Shown here piece after piece: positions 1 to 4,385 of a stretch of DNA of 9,596 bases (its first letter is position 1; each line of letters opens with the position of its first letter). The stretch spans positions 1-9,596 of the forward strand of contig PMIV01000224.1 in the NCBI GenBank assembly GCA_003158355.1. The letters are read 5' to 3'. Under the pieces are notes generated by a model. That model had not been told where the DNA came from. It worked only from the letters and a program-made list of their open reading frames with translations, and did not search any database. The stretch is from Anaerolineaceae bacterium. GTDB taxonomy: Bacteria; Chloroflexota; Anaerolineae; Anaerolineales; Anaerolineaceae. A program made the position numbers and the translations under genes.

Positions 1-38
1 TAACAGAAATAATGTTCTAATATTGGTAGAGGTGAGGG

Positions 39-768
39 ATGGATATTATTGGTGGGGCAAGGTTGTATCAAGGGGATTGTCTGAAGGTTATGCCGCAGTT
101 GGAAGCCGGCAGCATTGACCTGGTGCTTGCAGATCTACCTTATGGAGTGACCGCGTGTGAATGGGATAGGGTGCTGCCTTTTGACCGGCTTTGGTCTGAA
201 TATGAGCGGCTGCTCAAACCGAACGGAGTGGTAGTGCTGACGGCGAGTCAACCATTCACTACAAAGTTGATCAACTCAAAACTGGATTGGTTTAGGTATG
301 AACTGGTTTGGAAGAAAAACACCGTGACTGGGTTCTTGAATGCAAGATATCAACCGCTGCGAGCCCATGAAAATGTGATCGTATTCTCGCCGGCAAAGAC
401 CACAAAGATGGTCTATCATCCGCAGGGACTGGTTGGGGTCAATCGAACTCGAAAGAATACCAGGTGCAGGATCTATAATCGGGAGGCCGAAGGGGTACGC
501 CACGTCAGCTATACCCACTATCCGCGCTCGGTGCTGGAGTTTGATTCCGAGGTTACTAAACGACATCCGACCCAAAAAACCGGTTTCTTTGATGGCTTAT
601 TTGATCCAAACTTTCTCAGATCCAGAAGCGTGGGTGCTGGATAATACGATGGGGAGCGGGTCCACCGGGGTGGCAGCGCTGCAAATGGGGCGGCGATTTA
701 TCGGGATCGAGTTGGGTGAAGAATATTATAATATTGCCATAGAAAGAATGAAACGTTGTGTTGGATGA
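39..768 (+). pseudogene. Frameshifted site-specific DNA methyltransferase (amino-MTase, permuted motif order)
   Basis: This gene would transfer a methyl group from AdoMet to an exocyclic amino group of adenine or cytosine in DNA. Residues 32-35 (DLPY, within ADLPYG) match catalytic motif IV. The AdoMet-binding motif I (DNTMGSGSTG, followed by FIGIE) is near the C-terminus, so the motif order is permuted as in many small phage and restriction-linked enzymes. The two parts are in different frames. The first frame runs to a stop ending at 644 and loses homology after RHPTQK (residues 175-180). The second resumes at base 580 with PVSLMAYLIQTF and ends at 768. Dropping one A from the A6 run at 574-579 gives a continuous protein of about 242 residues, a usual length for the family. 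The start at 39 has a GAGGTGAG-type ribosome site just upstream. As written, the main-frame product has 201 residues and lacks motif I, so it should be inactive. A sequencing error at the A run is possible. Confidence 0.88.
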
Positions 769-771
769 AAT

Positions 772-801
772 ATAAGAGCCGGCAGTGATGTCGGCTCTTA
801 T
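772..801. terminator. Bidirectional hairpin between convergent genes
   Basis: A perfect 10-bp stem (772-781 with 792-801, core AAGAGCCG/CGGCTCTT) extends through a G.T wobble, C-G and A-T pair to a GTGA loop at 785-788. It begins three bases after the methyltransferase stop. The tails are only moderately T-rich on both strands (TTGGTTAAC rightward, ATTTCATCC leftward). Its place between convergent genes supports a terminator role on either strand. Confidence 0.7.
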
Positions 802-823
802 TGGTTAACATAATTGAGATTAT

Positions 824-842
824 CGCAACCTTTGGGGTTGCG
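824..842 (-). terminator. Hairpin downstream of the DUF3761 gene
   Basis: A 7-bp stem, CGCAACC (824-830) with GGTTGCG (836-842), closes a 5-base loop. It lies 9 bases past the end of the leftward DUF3761 gene, and the leftward tail is A/T-rich (ATAATCTCAATT). It probably ends the leftward transcript together with the stronger stem at 772-801. Confidence 0.55.
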
Positions 843-851
843 GGAAAACAA

Positions 852-1352
852 TCAATACCAGACTGCCACACCGCCATGATGTGAACACGTTCCTTTGCGA
901 TGAGCTGAATAGCTTAATGTTCCATCACGGCATTGAGCCGTGGCACCAGTAGGATTTACAACAGGTGCCGAACCCAAACTACTTTCGTTTGGGGGAGATG
1001 TAGGCTGCGGGACTGCAGTGGGTTGAGGTACCGTAGTTGGCCGCGGTGTGCGGGTGAGTGTGGGTAGGAGCGTTCTTGTCGGCGCAAGCGTAAGAGTCAG
1101 CGTGATCGTCGGAACTTCAGTTGAGGTTTCTGTGGGAATGACCGTAAAGGTATTTGTTGGGGTGAAAGTGGCAGAGGGGATGACCGTTGGTGTTTCCGTG
1201 GGAGTGACTGGCGTCCCAGATGAGAAAGCCGCCTGGATAATACCGTAAAACATGAGAATGGAAACAAGTCCTACGGCAGCGCCGGCAAGATAACGGGCAG
1301 TTGAAGTACGTTTTTTCTGAGTGACTGGTAATGGTGGTGGTTTAAGTTGCAT
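852..1352 (-). CDS. Membrane-anchored Thr/Pro-linker protein with C-terminal DUF3761-type domain
   Basis: This 166-residue protein has a short proline- and lysine-rich cytoplasmic tail (1-20), one membrane segment or uncleaved signal (about 22-43), a long Thr/Pro linker (about 47-120) and a small C-terminal domain (137-166). The last domain reads CRDGTLSYS, then SAHRKGTCSHHGGVAVWY, with two cysteines (141, 156) and a His pair (158-159). That pattern matches DUF3761, a family of unknown function often found at the end of exported bacterial proteins. The topology places the domain outside the membrane. The Thr/Pro linker is typical of Chloroflexota surface proteins. The start has AAAGGGGG as ribosome site. 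The gene lies 112 bases after the lipoprotein pair on the same strand, with no clear terminator between, so it may share their transcript. No role is known; a cell-surface conversion gene is an inference. Confidence 0.85.
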   Translation of the reverse strand: MQLKPPPLPVTQKKRTSTARYLAGAAVGLVSILMFYGIIQAAFSSGTPVTPTETPTVIPSATFTPTNTFTVIPTETSTEVPTITLTLTLAPTRTLLPTLTRTPRPTTVPQPTAVPQPTSPPNESSLGSAPVVNPTGATAQCRDGTLSYSAHRKGTCSHHGGVAVWY

Positions 1353-1464
1353 TTTTACCCCCTTTATAGAATAAAATCTGATATTTCACATTTTTTATTT
1401 ATAAGTTTCTTTTATTTTCTCATATTGTATCGAGGCAAGAGTTTCAGCTTCCTTCCAATAATCT

Positions 1465-1905
1465 TTATTTCACATAACAAGTTACTTTTCCGCTCCCGGT
1501 CGTATCCATATCCGACATCACAAAAGTACCGTCTAGCTTGAAAAGAGCACAATAATTTTGGCGATCACTGATATGATTATTAAAAGTAACTGTCAATGCT
1601 TGATTTACGCCAAGATAGACCTGTTCTCGTTCTTTTGGCCCACACCCAGGAACATCGGTCAGGTCGCCTGTAACTTTTCCAACCATCATTACACAAAATC
1701 CTGTTTCCAAATAATAATTTGGAGTAGGAGTTGAAGTTTCTGCAGGTGTTTTTGTGGGTGTTGGCAATGAGGTCGGTGTGATTGTTGGGGTTGAGGTTGG
1801 CATTGCCGTTTGAGTCTGGGCAATAGCCTTCTGAACTTGTTCTGCAGTTGGTGCGCAACTGGCAATTAATAAAACTAAAATAATGAGTGAAATTATCTTT
1901 TTCAT
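1465..1905 (-). CDS. Lipoprotein with Thr/Pro linker (paralogous leader with the upstream gene)
   Basis: This predicted lipoprotein has 146 residues. The signal peptide MKKIISLIILVLLIASC ends in a lipobox (IASC) with the lipidated cysteine at residue 17. Residues 18-37 (APTAEQVQ to TAMPT) are identical to the same stretch of the upstream lipoprotein. A Thr/Pro linker follows (about 36-62), then a small domain with four cysteines (in FCVMM, GCGPK, NYCAL and TCYVK) that could form two disulfides outside the cell. A start 10 codons further upstream (1935) is open, but the ATG at 1905 begins the signal peptide and overlaps the upstream stop as ATGA, which implies translational coupling. I do not recognise the C-terminal domain. 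Surface lipoproteins in phage lysogeny modules can block superinfection; that role is only inferred here. Confidence 0.86.
   Translation of the reverse strand: MKKIISLIILVLLIASCAPTAEQVQKAIAQTQTAMPTSTPTITPTSLPTPTKTPAETSTPTPNYYLETGFCVMMVGKVTGDLTDVPGCGPKEREQVYLGVNQALTVTFNNHISDRQNYCALFKLDGTFVMSDMDTTGSGKVTCYVK
1795..1905 (-). repeat. Duplicated lipoprotein leader, copy 2
   Basis: The first 37 codons of the downstream lipoprotein gene resemble the matching codons of the upstream gene (2364-2474). Protein identity is complete over residues 18-37, and DNA identity is high, including the stretch GGGCAATAGCCTTCTG on the + strand. The similarity ends in the Thr/Pro linker, so the copies share a secretion leader while their outer domains differ. 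Confidence 0.8.
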
Positions 1906-2474
1906 TTGAAACCTGCGTTTGAAGCGGAGACCCAACCGCTATAAGATATTTCCTTATTGCCGACTTGAACACAAGTATCATAATCGGTAATTGATTGATA
2001 TTTATAATGACCAGTCTTTGAATAAGTCGTAATAATAAATTTTGGAGTTGTACCTCCCAAAACATATTCAAAATAGTCTTGTTTCAAATGCGAACAAAGA
2101 TAGCTAACTATTTGAATAATTTGATATGAAACATCCGACTGATTATCACGACTTTCCCAAGCAGTTTTTACCTCTATCGTCAATGAATTATTTCCAAAAT
2201 TTATTAGATCCAATTGTTGAACTCCATCAAGCGATGAAATTTCTTTAGCTAATGCACCTTTTAATTCTTGGTTAATTTCAACTATTGATTCAGTTGATGT
2301 AGCTTCAAACGTTGGAGAAGGTAAAATGATTGACGTTGGTATTGTGGTTGCTACTGGGGCGTTTGTTGGCATTGCTGTCTGAGTTTGGGCAATAGCCTTC
2401 TGGACTTGCTCGGCCGTTGGGGCGCAGCCGGCAAGGAATAAAACCAAAATAATAATCGAAATGGATTTTTTCAT
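1902..2474 (-). CDS. Lipoprotein of unknown function, first of an overlapping pair
   Basis: This predicted lipoprotein has 190 residues. The signal peptide MKKSISIIILVLFLAGC has a clear lipobox (LAGC, lipidated Cys 17), and residues 18-37 are identical to the downstream paralogue. A short Thr/Pro/Ser spacer follows, then a globular domain from about residue 64 to the end, with an amphipathic start (EINQELKGALAKEI), a beta-rich centre (NSLTIEVKTAW) and aromatic strands (YFEYVLGG, KFIITTYSK). No known family is recognised. The ribosome site is AAAGGCGGG, five bases from the ATG at 2474. The gene starts 95 bases after the end of the XRE gene on the same strand and overlaps the next lipoprotein by four bases. 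It is visibly AT-richer than the replication genes, as expected for an acquired conversion gene. Confidence 0.86.
   Translation of the reverse strand: MKKSISIIILVLFLAGCAPTAEQVQKAIAQTQTAMPTNAPVATTIPTSIILPSPTFEATSTESIVEINQELKGALAKEISSLDGVQQLDLINFGNNSLTIEVKTAWESRDNQSDVSYQIIQIVSYLCSHLKQDYFEYVLGGTTPKFIITTYSKTGHYKYQSITDYDTCVQVGNKEISYSGWVSASNAGFK
2364..2474 (-). repeat. Duplicated lipoprotein leader, copy 1
   Basis: This is the partner of the repeat at 1795-1905. It encodes the lipoprotein signal peptide and the identical post-cysteine segment. Third-position differences between the copies show the duplication is not recent. Confidence 0.8.
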
Positions 2475-2492
2475 TTTTCCCGCCTTTCATTC

Positions 2493-2521
2493 TTGCAAAA
2501 CTAGAATTAGTGTTCTATAAT
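2493..2521 (+). promoter_or_regulatory. Candidate promoter antisense to the XRE gene
   Basis: TTGCAA (2493-2498) and a consensus TATAAT (2516-2521) are separated by 17 bases, pointing rightward into the 3' end of the leftward XRE gene. An AGGAGG at 2530-2535 and an ATG at 2544 follow, opening a 71-codon antisense frame. The signals are good, but the region is AT-rich and the peptide is serine-rich like a shadow frame, so antisense RNA is likelier than protein. Confidence 0.35.
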
Positions 2522-2569
2522 AAATCATAGGAGGACATCCCAGATGATTTTAATTATAGCCGATGTAAA

Positions 2570-2989
2570 TTACCCTGAATTTTCTTTTATCGTTACTGCG
2601 AAACCATATTTACCAAATGTTTCACGAATTACAGACATGCCTTCCTCTGATTCTGATGACAATTCTCGTTCTTTGAGCGCCTCGTCGATTTCGCTCATCG
2701 CGGTTTTAAAACGATTCTGCAACTCTTCTGGAAGTGATGAAATGTTAACTTCTTCATAATCGGGTTTTGGAAAACCCAAAACCTCATAAACCTCATTTCC
2801 AAACACATTTAATAATTTTGTGATCGTTTCCTGATTGCGCGGTTTTTTGCCGCCTTTCTTCATCCATTGAGTCATCAAACTTTGGGAAACGTGAAGCGTA
2901 GTTGCGAATTCTGTGATTGACCTATCTTGACCAATTGCATCGCCGCGCCATTCAATATATTTTCTTGTGATCCATTCTGAAAATTCCAT
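2570..2989 (-). CDS. XRE-type helix-turn-helix transcriptional repressor (CI-like)
   Basis: This 139-residue DNA-binding protein carries a helix-turn-helix at about residues 24-48 (SITEFATTLHVSQSLMTQWMKK), followed by helices of the XRE fold (RNQETITKLLNVFG, then EVYEVLGF). The acidic helical C-terminus (about 84-115) probably dimerises. No peptidase domain of the LexA/CI type is present, so SOS self-cleavage is not expected. A TTG at 3010 and ATGs at 2995, 2992 and 2989 are possible starts. I chose 2989 because GGGGA lies six bases upstream and the protein begins cleanly with MEFSEWITRKY. The gene is divergent from the RHH gene, across the promoter region at 2990-3116, which fits a lysogeny repressor. 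It heads a leftward block that continues into the lipoproteins. Confidence 0.88.
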   Translation of the reverse strand: MEFSEWITRKYIEWRGDAIGQDRSITEFATTLHVSQSLMTQWMKKGGKKPRNQETITKLLNVFGNEVYEVLGFPKPDYEEVNISSLPEELQNRFKTAMSEIDEALKERELSSESEEGMSVIRETFGKYGFAVTIKENSG

Positions 2990-3001
2990 CATCATTCCCC
3001 A

Positions 3002-3030
3002 ATTATACAAGTTGATAAGTAATTTCTAAA
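3002..3030 (-). promoter_or_regulatory. Candidate leftward promoter of the XRE gene
   Basis: On the minus strand a TATAAT (3007-3002) lies 17 bases from TTTAGA (3030-3025, four of six matches to TTGACA). The predicted start near 2995 falls on the first of three ATGs, so the repressor mRNA could be leaderless or nearly so. Confidence 0.5.
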
Positions 3031-3037
3031 TACCCTA

Positions 3038-3066
3038 TTGACATTCAATAAATGACGTGCTAATAT
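3038..3066 (+). promoter_or_regulatory. Rightward early promoter
   Basis: A consensus TTGACA (3038-3043) is followed after exactly 17 bases by TAATAT (3061-3066). The predicted start near 3073 lies inside a dyad, a good position for repression. This promoter also excludes the alternative RHH start at 3057. Confidence 0.65.
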
Positions 3067-3080
3067 ATTACGTAGTAATA
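3066..3080. promoter_or_regulatory. Candidate operator dyad at the early promoter
   Basis: TATTAC (3066-3071) and GTAATA (3075-3080) form a perfect 6-3-6 inverted repeat around GTA, over the predicted transcription start. A perfect 10-bp palindrome, TAATATATTA (3061-3070), overlaps it on the left. A second short dyad (CATT, five bases, AATG) lies at 3042-3054. XRE or RHH dimers could bind here. Confidence 0.45.
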
Positions 3081-3116
3081 AACAACAACGTGGTAAAAGA
3101 GAATGGAAAAAGATCA

Positions 3117-3341
3117 ATGAAAACAGCATCTTACGTTCTTGAAGAAAAGCATATCGAATTCATCAAAGAAGAGGCCAAACAAATGGGCGGTTCTTCTGAA
3201 TCCGCGGCCATGCGAAAGGTGGTTGGTGAAGCAATGGAAAAGCGTATGGTGGCGGCCCAGGGGCGGGATGGTGTTTTACGGGTTGACGAATCATTGGTTA
3301 ATTCTCCTGTTCGATCTACAGAACAGGTTAGCACAAATTAG
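3117..3341 (+). CDS. Small ribbon-helix-helix (Arc/CopG-like) DNA-binding protein
   Basis: This 74-residue protein begins MKTASYVLEEKHIEFIKEEA and continues through GSSESAAMRKVVGEAMEKR. A short N-terminal strand, a helix, a turn rich in Gly/Ser and a second helix (about residues 3-43) fit the ribbon-helix-helix fold, in which the strand pairs in a dimer and contacts DNA. The C-terminal 30 residues look unstructured. The frame is open from 3057, but that start overlaps the promoter, so ATG 3117 is preferred; its ribosome site (GGAAAAAGA) is weak. As the first rightward gene opposite the XRE gene, it occupies the position of a Cro-type early regulator. A 7-bp inverted repeat (CCTGTTC 3306-3312, GAACAGG 3321-3327) lies near its 3' end. 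Confidence 0.7.
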   Translation: MKTASYVLEEKHIEFIKEEAKQMGGSSESAAMRKVVGEAMEKRMVAAQGRDGVLRVDESLVNSPVRSTEQVSTN

Positions 3342-3414
3342 CAATAGGTTTACAAAAAGCACGAAAAAGGTTCAAAAAGGGAAGTAATCGGGAAAAGATT
3401 TAGGAGTACGGAGT

Positions 3415-3642
3415 ATGTCACCAAGACAGAAATGGCACATGGCGGATGACGACCGCGACAATGCAGCAGAACTCATCAACAAGGCAGCAGAGAATCTGGA
3501 ATCCGTGAGTAACAAGATTCCTCCTGAAGTCAGTAATCAAGTGTTGGATGCCGCGCTGGCATTGCAAAAAAGCCTGCGGCTGCTCGAGAGAAATGGTGCT
3601 CCAACACGGGTTCCAGATTCAAGTTTGATGGTCAGGATCTAG
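3415..3642 (+). CDS. Hypothetical 75-residue protein
   Basis: This short hydrophilic protein has no family I recognise. A helical, acidic first half (DDDRDNAAELINKAAENLESVSNK) leads into a second helix with spaced leucines (VLDAALALQKSLRLLERN), which suggests a small helical bundle. Two GGAG elements precede the ATG at 3415; an internal ATG at codon 9 (MADDDRD) is possible. It follows the RHH gene by 73 bases on the same strand and is the last credible protein gene before the tRNA region. Confidence 0.62.
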   Translation: MSPRQKWHMADDDRDNAAELINKAAENLESVSNKIPPEVSNQVLDAALALQKSLRLLERNGAPTRVPDSSLMVRI

Positions 3643-3747
3643 GTAGCTCACCGGTTCGCCGGTTCGTTTAGAGGTAGGAAATGCAAGACAGCTCCGTCAA
3701 AGCTGGTGAGCTGCATTCACACCCCCTACAAACTGGGGTGCAGGCAT
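3643..3747 (+). other. Structured leader before the tRNA genes
   Basis: There is no gene in this stretch. An 8-bp inverted repeat, AGCTCACC (3645-3652) with GGTGAGCT (3705-3712), could close a 52-base domain. Inside it is a tandem 8-mer, CCGGTTCG twice (3651-3666), which can itself fold as CCGG-TTCG-CCGG. A perfect 6-bp hairpin, CACCCC (3720-3725) with GGGGTG (3735-3740), ends eight bases before the first tRNA. It may be a processing leader or part of a larger RNA. Confidence 0.45.
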
Positions 3748-3820
3748 TGCGGGGTAGAGGAGAGGCCACCTCACCGGGCCCATAACCCAGAGACCGTCAG
3801 TTCGAATCTGACCCCCGCTA
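3748..3820 (+). tRNA. Initiator-type tRNA-Met (CAU), divergent
   Basis: A 73-base cloverleaf with every arm: acceptor TGCGGGG/CCCCGCT with a T:T mismatch at 1:72, D stem GAGG/CCTC, anticodon stem CCGGG/CCCAG, variable AGACC, T stem GTCAG/CTGAC with loop TTCGAAT. The anticodon CAT is at 3781-3783. Three hallmarks point to an initiator: the unpaired 1:72, A11:U24 in the D stem, and three G-C pairs next to the anticodon loop. Two oddities: position 33 is C (3780) where U is nearly universal, and there is a C28.A42 mismatch. CCA is not encoded. It may be a working phage tRNA or a decayed one. Confidence 0.78.
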
Positions 3821-3824
3821 CTAT

Positions 3825-3861
3825 CCCCGGAGTGGGTTGCCCCCCTCAATCCGCTCCGGGG
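3825..3861 (+). other. Long hairpin between the tRNA genes
   Basis: CCCCGGAG (3825-3832) pairs with CTCCGGGG (3854-3861). The stem continues through T.G, two G-C, G.T, two T-A and one G-C pair, giving about 15 bp around a 7-base C-rich loop (3840-3846). It starts four bases after the first tRNA and has no T tract, so a terminator is unlikely. It could be a processing signal or a module of a larger RNA. Confidence 0.6.
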
Positions 3862-3901
3862 AGTCACAAAAATAATGGGATGTTCTTTGAAACTGGAAAT
3901 T

Positions 3902-3974
3902 GTGGATGTAGCTCAGTTGGTAGAGCGGCTGAATGAAGGTCAGCAGGTCGAAGGTCCGATACCTCCCATCCACA
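3902..3974 (+). tRNA. tRNA-Phe (GAA)
   Basis: A 73-base cloverleaf: acceptor GTGGATG/CATCCAC, D stem GCTC/GAGC with loop AGTTGGTA, anticodon stem GCTGA/TCAGC, T stem GAAGG/CCTCC. Anticodon GAA is at 3935-3937 with U33 before it, and the discriminator is A73, as expected for Phe. Departures from the norm: one A.C mismatch in the T stem, C at T-loop position 55, and G at 37 and 38 where A is usual. CCA is not encoded. Phage-borne tRNAs are often divergent in this way. Confidence 0.82.
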
Positions 3975-4330
3975 CAAGCCCTTAGGCACGCCTCCGTTTC
4001 ACGAAGGCAGGCTAACGTCGGCAAGCATTGGGTATAAACCCTTACGCGGCGCGGCAGCCGAGAGAGAGCGGTGAACTTGAGTAACTTTGGGCGCTGGAAT
4101 AGCAGCGGTGGAGTTCTCTCCTTTCGCCACCGTAACGGAAGTTCGAGGCTTCTGTGGCCCAACATTTTTCTATGTCACCCTGGAGAGGTACTCGTTAAAA
4201 ACTAAGAATCCGGCGCAACAGTGACAGAAGTAGGCCGGCGGGATTGCTGACGCGGTAATCGCGGCATAAGAAAGCCTGGAGCCAGTAGAGCAAAAGAACG
4301 GCTTGACAGTCGGGAGAGTACCGACAAAAC
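3975..4330 (+). ncRNA. Gene-free structured region after the tRNAs (possible large phage RNA)
   Basis: About 350 bases hold no credible protein gene; the minus-strand frames across it have no homologue I recognise and disappear into the tRNA genes. Many compact helices are visible: 3990-3996/4002-4008 (6 of 7 paired), GGGT-ATAA-ACCC near 4030, the cloverleaf at 4087-4162, AATCC (4207-4211) with GGATT (4241-4245) plus GGC/GCC inside, a CGCG hairpin near 4251-4263, and GTCGG/CCGAC (4309-4325). Large ornate RNAs such as GOLLD and ROOL are known to sit beside phage tRNA genes. Membership of either family cannot be shown here. Confidence 0.35.
4087..4162 (+). ncRNA. tRNA-like cloverleaf without a normal anticodon
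   Basis: TTGGGC (4087-4092) pairs with GCCCAA (4157-4162) and encloses three arms: GCT-GGAAT-AGC (4093-4103), CGGTGG/CCACCG (4106-4111 and 4127-4132) with a 15-base loop, and GGAAG/CTTCT (4137-4141 and 4149-4153) with a T-type loop TTCGAGG. Three bases separate the T-like arm from the closing stem, and no 7-base anticodon loop exists, so it is not an ordinary tRNA. Five T residues follow at 4165-4169. It may be a decayed tRNA, a tRNA mimic or a domain of a larger RNA. Confidence 0.4.
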
Positions 4331-4378
4331 CTCCGGGCAGGAGCCTCCACCCAAACCTGCCCGGAAACTTACCCGGAG
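4331..4378 (+). promoter_or_regulatory. Alternative helices controlling the ribosome site of the next gene
   Basis: TCCGGGCAGG (4332-4341) pairs perfectly with CCTGCCCGGA (4356-4365), leaving the Shine-Dalgarno GGAG (4375-4378) free. The same left arm, CTCCGGG (4331-4337), also pairs perfectly with CCCGGAG (4372-4378), which would hide it. The two helices exclude each other. The 10-bp helix is stronger, so the default state should be open. Confidence 0.4.
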
Positions 4379-4385
4379 TAAAAAC

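Noticed and set aside
574..580. AAAAAAC as a programmed -1 frameshift heptamer in the methyltransferase
   Set aside because: The heptamer is out of phase with the reading frame, and a -1 shift does not reach the second half; +1 or -2 is required.
1580..2071. Minus-strand frame of 163 codons overlapping both lipoproteins
   Set aside because: It is a shadow frame; its similarity to the frame at 2305-2490 only reflects the duplicated leader DNA read out of frame.
3706..3936. Plus-strand open frame of 76 codons
   Set aside because: It runs through both the initiator tRNA and the inter-tRNA hairpin, so the openness comes from RNA gene sequence.
3821..4165. Minus-strand open frame of 114 codons across the tRNA-Phe gene
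   Set aside because: It contains the complement of a good tRNA and several RNA hairpins, has no ribosome site and no recognisable protein features.
4303..4308. Perfect TTGACA that could be a -35 box for the 110-residue gene
   Set aside because: No -10 element is found 16-18 bases downstream; the spacer is a GTCGG/CCGAC hairpin and the next bases are AAAACC.
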